Below are positions 15,987-24,638 of a DNA stretch of 39,860 nt, in pieces. Below the pieces are notes generated by a model. That model was not told where the DNA came from and did not search any database. It was given only the letters and a program-made list of their open reading frames with translations. The DNA comes from JADGGV01 sp035715725 (GTDB taxonomy: Bacteria; Gemmatimonadota; Gemmatimonadetes; Longimicrobiales; RSA9): the NCBI GenBank assembly GCA_035715725.1, contig DASTKT010000238.1, forward strand, positions 1 through 39,860, in the 5' to 3' direction. The position numbers were made by a program, and so were the translations under genes. How positions within the stretch are numbered: position 1 is the stretch's first letter; each line of letters starts with the position of its first letter.

Positions 15987-17914
15987 TCCTGCGCATGGCG
16001 AAGGTGCGCATCCTGGGCCCGCGGGAGCGGCTGCCGGCGGTGCTGCGCACGGTGCAGGACGTGGGGCTGGTGCACCTGGCCGGGCGCCCGGCGACGCCGG
16101 CCGTCCGGGAGCTGCCGCTCTCGCCGCGGGAGGAGCGCCTGGCGCGGCAGCTCCGGCGCGTGCTGCTGGACGTGGAGGGCGGGCTGCGGATCCTGCCGCA
16201 CGCCGACGGTTTGGGGCCGAGCCTCTCGCCGGCGCCGTGCTCCTCCGCCGATCTCGTCCGCTGGGCCCGGCTGGCGCGCCGCACGCGCGTCGAGGCCGAG
16301 GCGCTGGCCCGCCGGGCCACGGAGCTGGACGAGGAGCGGGCCTTCCTGCAGCGGTACAGCCGCTTCTTCGCCGAGTTCGGCGACGTGTTGCTGACGGAGC
16401 GCCGCTGGGTCAACGCCACGGCGTACCATATCGTGCTGCGGCAGGACGGCGAGCAGGTGGCGCGGCTGCGCGCGGCGCTGGCGGCGGCGGTCGGCGCCGA
16501 CTTCGAGCTGCGCGCCCGCCCGTTGCCGACGGGAGAGACCGGCGTGCTGCTGCTGCTGCCCACGGCGGCGGCGCGCGTGGTGGAGCGGATCATGGGGGAT
16601 GCGCGGGTCGAGGAGATCCGCATCCCGGAGGGGTACGGCGCGACGCTGGGCGATGCGCTGCCGCGAATGCTGGAGCGGCTGGACGCGATCGGCGGGGAGG
16701 CGGAGGGCGTGCGGGCGCGGCTGGAGGAGCGGGCGGCGCAGCACCGCGGCGAGCTCGAGCGGGCCGCGTCCGCGATCCACGACCGGCTGCTGGAGCTGGA
16801 GGCGCTGCGCTCGGCGGGCGTGACGGCGCACACGTTCGTGCTCGACGGCTGGGTACCGGAGGCGGCCGTCGCGGACGTGCCGAAGCGGCTCGCGGCCGGC
16901 TTCGGCGACGTCGTCGTGATGGAGGTGCTCTCGCGCGAGGAGTGGACGCCGGAGGAGGCGCCGGTCGTGCTGTCGAACCCGCGCCTGTTCCGTCCCTTCG
17001 AGCTGCTCGTCGGGCTGATGCCGCTCCCCCGCTACGGCACGATCGACCCGACGCCGTTCATGGCGGTCTTCTTCCCGATGTTCTTCGGGCTGATCCTGGG
17101 CGACGTCGGCTACGGCGCGCTGCTCGCGCTGCTGGCGCTCGTGCTGGTGCGGCGGACCGAGGCGGACGCGCCGCTGCGGGCCGTCGGCGAGATCGCCGGC
17201 GCGTGCGCGCTCTTCTCGATCCTCTTCGGCCTCGGGTTCGGCGAGCTGTTCGGCGACCTGGGGCGTCGCTTCCTCGGGCTGAAGCCGCTCGTCATGGACC
17301 GGGAGGCGAAGCTGCTGCCGTTCCTCGGCCTGGCGGTCTCGATCGGCCTCGTGCACGTGCTGCTCGGGCTGATCCTGGGCGTCGTGGCCGAGGCGCGGGA
17401 GGCGCCGCGCAAGGCGCTCGGCCGTGGCGTCTCCGCGCTGCTCATCCTGCTCATCCTGGCCGCGATCCTGGCGGCCGTCGAGGTGTTGCCGAAGGCGTTC
17501 TTCACCCCCGCGGTGGTGGTGCTCCTCGTCACGTTCCCGGTGCTCGTCTTCGCGGAGGGCATCATCGCGCCGGTGGAGCTGCTGGCCACGGTCGGCAACG
17601 TCCTGTCGTACGCCCGCATCGCGGCGCTGGGGACCGCGTCCGTGATGATGGCGGTGGTGGCGAACCGGATGGTGGGCGCGATCGGCAGCGTCGCGGTCGG
17701 GCTGCTCTTCGCGCTGCTGTTCCATCTGGTCAACTTCGCGCTCGGGCTGTTCAGCCCGACGATCCACGCCCTGCGCCTGCACTACGTCGAGTTCTTCGGG
17801 AAGTTCTTCTCCCCCGGCGGGACGCGCTACCGGCCGTTCCGCCACTGGAGCGCGCCGGGCGGTTCCACACCCTGGAAGAGAGAGTCCGCATGGATATCGT
17901 CTGGATCACGTTGA
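15983..17914 (+). CDS. ntpI: V/A-type ATPase subunit I (a subunit)
   Basis: A 643-aa subunit forming the ion half-channels and cytoplasmic arm. The first ~350 residues are soluble with coiled-coil stretches. The C-terminal half has about seven to eight membrane helices, with the family motifs PTPFMAVFFPMFFGLILGD and FAEGIIAPVELL. The essential channel arginine, which faces the c-ring carboxylate, is R545 in VLSYARIAALG. Length is normal. ATG at 15983 overlaps the upstream stop; a second Met four codons later (MAKVRI) is the alternative. The gene end overlaps subunit K by 25 bases. Confidence 0.97.
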   Translation: MILRMAKVRILGPRERLPAVLRTVQDVGLVHLAGRPATPAVRELPLSPREERLARQLRRVLLDVEGGLRILPHADGLGPSLSPAPCSSADLVRWARLARRTRVEAEALARRATELDEERAFLQRYSRFFAEFGDVLLTERRWVNATAYHIVLRQDGEQVARLRAALAAAVGADFELRARPLPTGETGVLLLLPTAAARVVERIMGDARVEEIRIPEGYGATLGDALPRMLERLDAIGGEAEGVRARLEERAAQHRGELERAASAIHDRLLELEALRSAGVTAHTFVLDGWVPEAAVADVPKRLAAGFGDVVVMEVLSREEWTPEEAPVVLSNPRLFRPFELLVGLMPLPRYGTIDPTPFMAVFFPMFFGLILGDVGYGALLALLALVLVRRTEADAPLRAVGEIAGACALFSILFGLGFGELFGDLGRRFLGLKPLVMDREAKLLPFLGLAVSIGLVHVLLGLILGVVAEAREAPRKALGRGVSALLILLILAAILAAVEVLPKAFFTPAVVVLLVTFPVLVFAEGIIAPVELLATVGNVLSYARIAALGTASVMMAVVANRMVGAIGSVAVGLLFALLFHLVNFALGLFSPTIHALRLHYVEFFGKFFSPGGTRYRPFRHWSAPGGSTPWKRESAWISSGSR

Positions 17915-18114
17915 GCGCGGCGCTGGCGGTCGCGGTGCCGGCGCTGGCGACGGCGTGGGCGCAGAGCAAGATCGGCCCGGCCGGCGCCGCCACGCTGGCG
18001 GAGAAGCCGGAGCTGAGCGCCACGGTCATCGTGCTGGTGGCGATCCCGGAGACGATGGTGATCCTCGGCTTCGTCGTGGCCGTCCTGATCATGCTTCAGG
18101 GCGGCGGTAAGTGA
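17890..18114 (+). CDS. ntpK: V/A-type ATPase subunit K (proteolipid c subunit)
   Basis: A 74-aa hairpin of two membrane helices with a polar loop (SKIGPAGAATLAEKPE). Helix 2 carries the ion-binding carboxylate E54 in the IPETMVILGF motif. Helix 1 has Q25 opposite, so a Gln/Glu-Thr trio is present. Such residues coordinate Na+ in some rotary ATPases, but as I recall the proton-pumping Thermus enzyme has them too, so the ion cannot be decided. It lacks the long N-terminal leader seen in some orthologues and has a single hairpin, not a fused double one. The start lies inside the end of subunit I in another frame. Confidence 0.93.
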   Translation: MDIVWITLSAALAVAVPALATAWAQSKIGPAGAATLAEKPELSATVIVLVAIPETMVILGFVVAVLIMLQGGGK

Positions 18115-18129
18115 GGCGCGGAGGCGGCC

Positions 18130-18708
18130 ATGGCGCTGCAGCATCTGCTGGCGGCCATCGCTCGAGACGGTGACGAGGCGGCGCGGAGGGAGCTGGACGC
18201 GGCGCGGGAGGAGGCCGAGCGCATCCTGGCGGAGGCGCGGGCCCGCATCGAGGCCCGGCTCGCGGACCGGCTGAAGGTCCGGGAACGGACGCTCCGCGCC
18301 TCGCTGGAAGCGGAGCTGGCCGCGGAGCGCCGGCGCGCGGCGGGCGAGCTGCTGCGCGCGCGCTGGCGCCTGGTCGAGCGGATCCTGGCGGACGCGGCGG
18401 CGAGGCTCCCGGCCGCGGCGCAGTCCGCGGCGTTCGCGGAGGCGCTCCCGGCGCAGCTCGAGGAGGCGCTGGCCTACCTCGGCGACGGGGGCGGCGTGGT
18501 GCGCTGCCCGCCGCCGCTGGTCCCGCTCGTGTCGACGCTGCTGGCCGGGCGGCCGGGGATCTCCGTGGAGGCGTGCGAGGATGGCGCGGGGATCCGCGTC
18601 CTCGTGCCGGGCGCCGTCGAAGTCGACGACACGCTGGAGGCGCGGCTGCGCCGGCTCGGCCCGCGGCTCGCCATGGAGCTGCTCGGCCTCGCGGAGTCCG
18701 AGCCGTGA
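18130..18708 (+). CDS. ntpE: V/A-type ATPase subunit E (peripheral stalk)
   Basis: A 192-aa protein with an N-terminal helical half (about 1-105, Ala/Glu/Arg heptads) and a C-terminal globular half. The globular part has strand-like segments (GIRVLVPGAVEVDDTLEARL) typical of subunit E, which caps the A/B head. It pairs with the G/H-like coiled coil encoded first in the operon. The ATG at 18130 comes 15 bases after subunit K. The end overlaps the GTG start of subunit C (GTGA). Confidence 0.92.
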   Translation: MALQHLLAAIARDGDEAARRELDAAREEAERILAEARARIEARLADRLKVRERTLRASLEAELAAERRRAAGELLRARWRLVERILADAAARLPAAAQSAAFAEALPAQLEEALAYLGDGGGVVRCPPPLVPLVSTLLAGRPGISVEACEDGAGIRVLVPGAVEVDDTLEARLRRLGPRLAMELLGLAESEP

Positions 18709-19739
18709 GGGTGGGCTGGGAGGACGTCGGCGCCCGGGCGCGCGGCCTGGAGGGCCGGCTGCTCGGCCGGCGCCGCCTCGAGGAGCTGGCGGCGCTTCCG
18801 GACGAGGCCGGCCTGGCCGAGGCGCTCGAGCGCGCCGGCTTCCCGCCCATGGCGACGGGCGTGGCCGCCGCCGGCGCCGACGCCTCCCGCGCCGCGCTGC
18901 TGGACGGCGCGATCCGGCGCATGGCCGCGCACCGGCTCGCCGTGCTGGCGCGCTGGGCCGGCCCGCGCCTGCCGGCGCTCGCCGTCGTCTTCGAGGACGA
19001 GGACCGGCGCAGCGTGCGCGCGCTGCTGCGGGGTGCCGTGGCCGGCGTGGCGGCCGAGGCACGCCTCGCCGGGCTGGTGCCGACGCCGGGGCTGCCGGTG
19101 CGCGCGCTGGAGGAGATGGCGCGCCAGGCGGGCCCGGGCGGCGTCGCGTCGCTGCTCGTGGTGCTGCGCCATCCGTACGGCCCGCCGCTCTCGCGCGAGG
19201 CCGGCCGGGCGCACCCCGACCTGTTCGGCATGGAGGCGGCGCTCGCCGCCACGTTCGCGGAGCGGGCGACGCGGGGCGCGCGGCGCGGCGGTCGCGCGTT
19301 GCGGGAGTATGTGCGCGAGCTGATCGACCTGGAGAACGCGCTCTCCGCGCTCGGGCTGGCCGGCCGCTCCGGCGACCGCGCGCCGGCGGAGGTGTTCCTG
19401 CCGGGCGGCGCCCGCCTCGACCGCGCCCGCTTCCTCGCCGTCACGTCGGGCGACGTGGCCACGGCCGCGGTCCGGCTCGGCGTGACGTTCCGCGGGACGC
19501 CGTACGCCGCGGCGCTCGAGGCGTACCCGGCCAACGCGGCCACGCTCGAGCGCGAGCTGCTGCGGCTTCGGATCCGCCGGCTGCGGGACGCGGCGCGCCT
19601 GGATCCGCTCGGCGCCGCGCCCGTGCTCCTCTACGCGCTGCGGCTCCGCGCGGAGGTGCTGGACCTCCGGCGCATCGTGTGGAGCCGGACGCTCGGCGTG
19701 CCGCCGGCGTGGACCGCGGCCGAGCTGGTGGGGGCGTGA
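18705..19739 (+). CDS. ntpC: V/A-type ATPase subunit C (d subunit)
   Basis: A 344-aa, largely helical subunit that sits as a funnel on the c-ring and receives the central shaft. Recognisable segments are LREYVRELIDLENAL and the terminal LLYALRLRAEVLDLRRIVWSR, characteristic of the V-ATPase C/d family. The start is a GTG at 18705 overlapping the subunit E stop as GTGA; another GTG two codons later is possible. The end overlaps the F start (TGATG at 19737-19741). Slightly more Ala/Arg-rich than usual but of normal length. Confidence 0.93.
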   Translation: MRVGWEDVGARARGLEGRLLGRRRLEELAALPDEAGLAEALERAGFPPMATGVAAAGADASRAALLDGAIRRMAAHRLAVLARWAGPRLPALAVVFEDEDRRSVRALLRGAVAGVAAEARLAGLVPTPGLPVRALEEMARQAGPGGVASLLVVLRHPYGPPLSREAGRAHPDLFGMEAALAATFAERATRGARRGGRALREYVRELIDLENALSALGLAGRSGDRAPAEVFLPGGARLDRARFLAVTSGDVATAAVRLGVTFRGTPYAAALEAYPANAATLERELLRLRIRRLRDAARLDPLGAAPVLLYALRLRAEVLDLRRIVWSRTLGVPPAWTAAELVGA

Positions 19740-20065
19740 TGGCGTACGCGCTCCGGGCGGTCTGCTCGCCGCAGGTGGCGGCTGGCTTCGAGCTGGCCGG
19801 GATCCGGGTGGAGCGCGCGGCCACCCCGGCGGAAGGCGCGGAGCGGGTGCGCCGCGCGCTCGACGAGCCCGGGCTGGGCGTGCTGCTGGTGGAGGAGCGG
19901 CTGTTCGATGCGCTCTCGGCGGAGGACCGGCGCGAGCTGGGCCGCCGGCCGCTGCCCATGGTGGTGCCGTTCCCGAGCCCCGCGTGGGGGGCGACGACGG
20001 CGCCGGAAGCGCAGATCGTCGAGATCCTGCGGCAGGCCATCGGCTATCGGGTGAGGCTCAGATGA
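19739..20065 (+). CDS. ntpF: V/A-type ATPase subunit F
   Basis: A 108-aa small Rossmann-like subunit that binds the central shaft with D. Typical pattern: an early strand and helix (SPQVAAGFELAGIRV), a middle strand LGVLLVEERLFD and a strand PMVVPFPSP near residue 75. The C-terminal helix EAQIVEILRQAIGYRVRL contacts the rotor. Both ends overlap neighbours (TGATG with subunit C, ATGA with subunit A), indicating translational coupling. Confidence 0.92.
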   Translation: MAYALRAVCSPQVAAGFELAGIRVERAATPAEGAERVRRALDEPGLGVLLVEERLFDALSAEDRRELGRRPLPMVVPFPSPAWGATTAPEAQIVEILRQAIGYRVRLR

Positions 20066-21867
20066 AGCACGCGGAGGTGGTGCGGATCGTGGGGGCGCTG
20101 GCGGAGGCGAGGCCGTTGCCGGGCGCGGCGCTGTACGAGCTGGCGCGCGTCGGCGAGCGCGGCCTGCTGGGCGAGGTCGTGCGGGTGACGGGCGACGTCG
20201 CCACGATCCAGGTCTACGAGGATACGACGGGCCTGCGGCTCGGCGAGCCCGTCGAGGCGACGGGGAAGCCGCTCACGATCGACCTCGGTCCGGGGCTGCT
20301 CGGCGCCGTCATCGACGGCGTCGGCCGGCCGCTCGCCGCGATCGCCGAGGCCATGGGCGACTTCATCGCGCCGGGCGCCCGGGCGCCGACGCTCGACCCC
20401 GCGCGGCGCTGGGCGTTCGACCCGCGCCTCGCCGTCGGCACCCGGGTCGCCCCCGGCGATGTGCTCGGCACCGTGCAGGAGACGCCCGGCGTGCTGCACC
20501 GGGTCATGGCGCCGCCGGACACCGCCGGCGTGCTGGCGGAGATCCGCGCCGGCCAGCTCGCGGCCGGCGAGCCGTACGCGTTCCTCGAGGACGGCACGGC
20601 GCTGCGCCTGTCCCACGCCTGGCCCGTGCGCATCCCACGGCCGGCGGCCCGCCGCATCCCGCCCGGGCGGCCGTTCGTCACCGGCCAGCGCGTCCTCGAT
20701 TTCCTCTTCCCGGTCGCGGAAGGCGGGAGCGTCGCCGTGCCGGGCGGCTTCGGCACCGGGAAGACGATCGTCGAGCAGTCGCTGGCGAAGTACGCGGACG
20801 CCGACGTCGTCGTCTACATCGGCTGCGGCGAGCGGGGCAACGAGATGGCGGAGGTCCTCTCGGAGTTCCCGCAGCTCGTCGATCCGCGCACGGGCCGCTC
20901 GATCATGGAGCGGACCGTGCTCGTCGTGAACACGTCGAACATGCCGGTGGCGGCGCGCGAGGCGTCGCTCTACGTGGGCGTCACGATCGCGGAGTTCTAC
21001 CGCGACATGGGGTACCGCGTGGCGCTGATGGCGGACAGCACGTCGCGCTGGGCGGAGGCGCTGCGCGAGATCGGCTCGCGGCTGCAGGAGATGCCGGGCG
21101 AGGAGGGCTACCCGACGTACCTGGGCAACCGGCTCGGCAAGCTGTTCGAGCGCGCGGGGCGGGTGCAGGCGCTGGGCGCGCCCGAGCGCGGCGGCGCGCT
21201 CACGATCGTGAGCGCGATCTCGCCGCCCGGCGGCGACCTGTCGGAGCCGGTGACGCAGGCCGCACTGCGGGTGGCGGGCGCGCTCTGGGCGCTCGACCCG
21301 GCGCTCGCGCACCAGCGGCATTTCCCGGCCATCGACTGGGAGACGAGCTACTCGCTCTACGAGGAGGCGACGGCGCCGTGGTTCGCCTCCGACGTCGCCG
21401 CCGACTGGTCCGACCTGCGCCGCGACCTGATGACGCTGCTGCAGCAGGAGCGGGAGCTGCGCGAGATCGCCTCGCTCGTCGGGCCGGAGGCGCTGCAGGA
21501 CCGGGAGCGGCTGCTGCTCGAGTGCGCCCGCGCCGTGCGCGAGCTGGTGCTGGCGCAGAGCGCGTTCGATCCGAACGACGCGTCGTCGCCTCCGGCGAAG
21601 ACGTACGGGCTGGCGTGCCTGGCGCGGGAGATGTACCGCCAGGGCGTGGCGGCGCTGGAGCGTGGCGTGCCGTACGAGCGGCTGGAGCTGGGCGAGGCGC
21701 GGCGCGCGCTGATGGCGGCGCGGGATGCGCCGGCGGACACTGCAACGGATTCACGGACGGGCGCGGGCGCCGCGCCTACGGTGCTGGGCGCGGGCGCGTT
21801 CGCGGAGGCGGCGGGCGCGGATGCTGGAGTGGCACGCGGGCCGGCGGGGAAGGGGGGCGTGGCATGA
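20062..21867 (+). CDS. ntpA: V/A-type ATPase catalytic subunit A
   Basis: A 601-aa ATP-hydrolysing/synthesising subunit. The N-terminal beta-barrel (to ~75) precedes the V/A-specific insertion (~110-190) and a Walker A GGFGTGKT with K234-T235. The catalytic GER glutamate is E257 in IGCGERGNEM, and MADSTSRWAEALREI is the Walker B region. The usual Ser of the family P-loop (GSGKT) is Thr here. After the helical C-terminal domain the last ~50 residues are an Ala/Gly/Thr-rich tail beyond the family core. ATGA overlaps occur at both ends. Confidence 0.98.
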   Translation: MKHAEVVRIVGALAEARPLPGAALYELARVGERGLLGEVVRVTGDVATIQVYEDTTGLRLGEPVEATGKPLTIDLGPGLLGAVIDGVGRPLAAIAEAMGDFIAPGARAPTLDPARRWAFDPRLAVGTRVAPGDVLGTVQETPGVLHRVMAPPDTAGVLAEIRAGQLAAGEPYAFLEDGTALRLSHAWPVRIPRPAARRIPPGRPFVTGQRVLDFLFPVAEGGSVAVPGGFGTGKTIVEQSLAKYADADVVVYIGCGERGNEMAEVLSEFPQLVDPRTGRSIMERTVLVVNTSNMPVAAREASLYVGVTIAEFYRDMGYRVALMADSTSRWAEALREIGSRLQEMPGEEGYPTYLGNRLGKLFERAGRVQALGAPERGGALTIVSAISPPGGDLSEPVTQAALRVAGALWALDPALAHQRHFPAIDWETSYSLYEEATAPWFASDVAADWSDLRRDLMTLLQQERELREIASLVGPEALQDRERLLLECARAVRELVLAQSAFDPNDASSPPAKTYGLACLAREMYRQGVAALERGVPYERLELGEARRALMAARDAPADTATDSRTGAGAAPTVLGAGAFAEAAGADAGVARGPAGKGGVA

Positions 21868-23372
21868 GGACCCTCGAGCGGACCTACCACGGCGCGCCGG
21901 CGGCGGCGGGGCCGCTGCTGTTCCTGAAGGGGACGCGCCGGGCGGCGCTGGGCGAGTGGGTCGTGATCCGCACGCCGGGCGAGCCGGACCGGCGCGGCCA
22001 GGTCATCGACGCGGGCGAGACGGCGACGGTGGTGCAGGTGCTGGAGGAGACGATCGGCCTGGCGCCGCGGCGGACGGACGTCACGCTCACCGGCGAGGTT
22101 GCGCAGGTCGTGGTGGGGCGGGAGCTGCTCGGCCGCGCGTTCAACGGCATGGGGCAGCCGATCGATGGGCTCCCGCCGGCGGTCGGCGAGGCGCTGCGGC
22201 CGATCGTCGGGGCGCCGATGAACCCGGCGAGGCGGATCCGGCCGTCGGACTTCATCGAGACGGGGATCAGCGCGATCGACGGGATGAACACGCTGGTGCG
22301 GGGGCAGAAGCTGCCGGTCTTCTCGGGGCCGGGGCTGCCGGGGCTCGAGCTGGCGGGGCGGATCGTGGAGGGGGCGCGGGCACCGCGCGGCGAGCCGTTC
22401 GCCGTGATCTTCGTCGGGCTCGGCATCACGGCGCGCGAGACGCACGCGTTCCTGGACCGCTTCGAGAAGAGCGGCGCCACCGAGCGCAGCGTGCTGTACC
22501 TGAACGAGACGCGCGACCCGGCGATCGAGCGGCTGCTCGCGCCCCGCATCGCCCTGGCGGAGGCGGAGTTCCTGGCGTTCGAGGCGGGGATCCACGTGCT
22601 GGTCGTGATCGCCGACATCGCGCACTACTGCGAGGCGCTGCGCGAGATCGCGAACGCGCGCGAGGAGATCCCCGGGCGGCGCGGCTACCCGGGCTACATG
22701 TACACGGACCTCGCGAGCATCTACGAGCGCGCCGGCATCCTGCGCGGGCGGTCCGGCTCCGTGACGCAGATCCCGATCCTCACGATGCCGGACGACGACA
22801 TCACCCACCCGGTGCCGGACCTCACCGGCTACATCACGGAAGGGCAGATCGTGCTCTCCCGCGAGCTGCACCGGCGCGGCGTGTTCCCGCCGGTGGACGT
22901 GCTGCCGTCGCTCTCGCGGCTCATGAACGCCGGCATCGGCGACGGCCGCACGATCGCGGAGCACCGGGAGTGGGCCAACCAGCTCTACGCCAGCTACACG
23001 CAGGGGCGGGATGCCCGGCTGATGGCGGCGATCGTCGGCGAGGCGGGGCTGCAGCCCGCGGACCGGCGGGCGCTGGCGTTCGCGCAGCGCTTCGAGGACG
23101 AGTTCATCAACCAGGGCGCGGAGCGCCGCACGCTCGCCGCGACGGCCGAGACCGGCTGGGCGCTGCTGGATGCGCTCCCGCGCGAGGACCTGGTCCGCAT
23201 CAAGGAGGCGACGTGGCAGCGGCGCCGCGACGCGGTGGGCGCGCAGCCCGGCACCGCGGCGGAGGCGCGGCGGCCGGCGGATGCCGCCGCTGCGCCGGCT
23301 GGCGGCCCCGCACCGGCCGCCGTGGGTGCCGCGCCGATGCGGACCGGCGCGCCACCGGCCGCCGGCGGCTGA
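21864..23372 (+). CDS. ntpB: V/A-type ATPase regulatory subunit B
   Basis: A 502-aa non-catalytic nucleotide-binding-fold subunit alternating with A in the head. The P-loop position is degenerate (FSGPGLPGLELA), which is what separates B from A. Other signatures are GYMYTDLASIYERAG, PILTMPDDDITHPVPDLTGY and DVLPSLSRLMNAGIG. The family core ends near residue 460; about 40 residues of Ala/Pro/Gly tail follow. It starts in an ATGA overlap with A and is followed 11 bases later by D. Confidence 0.98.
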   Translation: MRTLERTYHGAPAAAGPLLFLKGTRRAALGEWVVIRTPGEPDRRGQVIDAGETATVVQVLEETIGLAPRRTDVTLTGEVAQVVVGRELLGRAFNGMGQPIDGLPPAVGEALRPIVGAPMNPARRIRPSDFIETGISAIDGMNTLVRGQKLPVFSGPGLPGLELAGRIVEGARAPRGEPFAVIFVGLGITARETHAFLDRFEKSGATERSVLYLNETRDPAIERLLAPRIALAEAEFLAFEAGIHVLVVIADIAHYCEALREIANAREEIPGRRGYPGYMYTDLASIYERAGILRGRSGSVTQIPILTMPDDDITHPVPDLTGYITEGQIVLSRELHRRGVFPPVDVLPSLSRLMNAGIGDGRTIAEHREWANQLYASYTQGRDARLMAAIVGEAGLQPADRRALAFAQRFEDEFINQGAERRTLAATAETGWALLDALPREDLVRIKEATWQRRRDAVGAQPGTAAEARRPADAAAAPAGGPAPAAVGAAPMRTGAPPAAGG

Positions 23373-23383
23373 GGGGGCGCGTC

Positions 23384-24067
23384 ATGGCCGGGCTCGGAGA
23401 GGTCGCGCCCACCCGCTCGAACCTGCTGCGCGCGCGCCGGCGGCTGGCGCAGGTGCAGAAGGGCGTGGCGCTGCTGCACCGGAAGCGCGAAGCCGTGGTG
23501 GCCGAGCTCTTCCACCTGGCCCGCCCGGCCGTGGACGCGCGCGCCGCCATCTCGCAGCGGGTCGGAGAGGCGTACCCGGCGCTGCTCGAGGCGCTCGCGC
23601 TGCACGGCGAGTCCGGGCTGCGGGCGCTGGCCTGGCCGCCCCGCGACCTGCCGCTCGAGGTACGGGCGTCGCAGGTCTGGGGCACGCCCGTGGCCGAGAT
23701 CGTCTCCCGCCCGCCGATCCCGCGCTCGCTGGAGACCCGCGGGACGCCGCCAGGCGCCACGGGACCGACGGCCGTGGCCGCCACCGACCGCTTCGAGCTG
23801 CTGGCCGAGCTCCTGCTGGACGCGGCGCCGCGGGAGGCGCTGCTCCGGCGCCTCGGCGAGGCGTTGGCGCAGACCTCGCGGCAGATCCACGGCCTGGAGC
23901 GGCGCCTCGCGCCCGACCTCGAGCACCAGGTCACGGCCGTGCGCCGCACGCTCGACGAGCGGGAGCGGGAGGAGCAGCTCCGGCTGAAGCGGCTGCTGGC
24001 CGCGCGCGGCAAGGCGCACTCGCCGCTGGCGGCCGCGGAGGGCGCCGCGGCGCCGCAGCCCGCCTGA
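23384..24067 (+). CDS. ntpD: V/A-type ATPase subunit D (central shaft)
   Basis: A 227-aa antiparallel coiled-coil rotor shaft. The N-terminal helix carries the family signature PTRSNLLRARRRLAQVQKG. The C-terminal helix (about 170-215) contains QIHGLERRLAPDLEHQ and the REEQLRLKRL heptads. The middle segment contacts the F subunit. Start ATG at 23384 is the one that matches the family N-terminus. It closes the operon; a 217-bp gap and a tRNA gene with its own promoter follow. Confidence 0.95.
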   Translation: MAGLGEVAPTRSNLLRARRRLAQVQKGVALLHRKREAVVAELFHLARPAVDARAAISQRVGEAYPALLEALALHGESGLRALAWPPRDLPLEVRASQVWGTPVAEIVSRPPIPRSLETRGTPPGATGPTAVAATDRFELLAELLLDAAPREALLRRLGEALAQTSRQIHGLERRLAPDLEHQVTAVRRTLDEREREEQLRLKRLLAARGKAHSPLAAAEGAAAPQPA

Positions 24068-24207
24068 GCACGCGCCCCGGCGCGGAGCGGCGCCATGACC
24101 CCGTGCGGCACGCCGGGCATCTCCCGCACCGTGCCGAGCCCGTCGGGCGATCCGCCGCCGCCGGCCGCGGCGCGCCCGACTCGCCGCGCTCCCCGGGAGG
24201 ACTGCCG

Positions 24208-24236
24208 TTGAACGGCTCCCCGGATCCGGCTAGATT
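24208..24236 (+). promoter_or_regulatory. Promoter of tRNA-Lys
   Basis: TTGAAC (24208-24213), 17-base spacer, TAGATT (24231-24236), ending about 48 bases before the tRNA. The -10 is again preceded by GGC. Confidence 0.6.
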
Positions 24237-24284
24237 TTTCCTCGCCGGTCTGTCCATCCGTCGTCCCGCTCAGCGCCTGTCCCC

Positions 24285-24355
24285 GGGGGCGTAGCTCGAA
24301 GGTCGAGCAGGGGACTTTTAATCCCTCGGTCTGGGTTCGATTCCCAGCGCCCCCA
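24285..24355 (+). tRNA. trnK: tRNA-Lys (anticodon TTT)
   Basis: A full cloverleaf can be drawn. Acceptor arms are 24285-24291 and 24348-24354. The D stem is 24294-24297 with 24305-24308 around a short 7-nt loop. The anticodon stem (24310-24314 with 24322-24326) holds CTTTTAA with TTT at 24317-24319. The variable loop is 4 nt and the T arm is 24331-24347 with TTCGATT. The discriminator is A at 24355. CCA is not encoded and must be added by nucleotidyltransferase. Confidence 0.96.
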
Positions 24356-24356
24356 T

Positions 24357-24391
24357 GGGCTCCGTCCGCCCCCGCGGACGGGGCCCCGTTT
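24357..24391 (+). terminator. Rho-independent terminator of tRNA-Lys
   Basis: Arms 24357-24369 and 24374-24386 form a 13-bp stem (one T-G wobble) around CCCC, followed by CGTTTCATT. It begins one base after the tRNA discriminator. Confidence 0.7.
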
Positions 24392-24581
24392 CATTCCGTG
24401 CGCGGCCACCCCGGTCACCGACAGCGCGACGGCGCGAGCGCCACGCCTCGCGCCGTCGCGGCGTGGCCCTCACCGCCGCCCGCCGCCCGCCGGGGGACGC
24501 CCGCCCTCATCCCGTGTCACGTTCCGCGGAAAAGAAAGGTGTGAAATGAGTTGCGCGGAAATCTTGCTCCGGCGGCCGTGC

Positions 24582-24601
24582 GGGGCACAGATTTGTGCCC
24601 C
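24582..24601 (+). promoter_or_regulatory. Perfect 8-bp inverted repeat before the CAP lipoprotein gene
   Basis: GGGGCACA, four bases GATT, TGTGCCCC. It lies 38 bases before the probable start codon and overlaps a weak -10-like CAGATT that has TTGCTC (24564-24569) 18 bases ahead. It could be an operator or an mRNA hairpin. Confidence 0.4.
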
Positions 24602-24638
24602 TCATCCGATCCTCTTCCCGGGGCGATGCGGCTGCAAA

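Noticed and set aside
15029..17845. 938-aa minus-strand open frame opposite the V-ATPase genes
   Set aside because: Gln/Arg/His-rich shadow typical of the antisense of GC-rich membrane-protein genes; subunit I on the plus strand is unmistakable.
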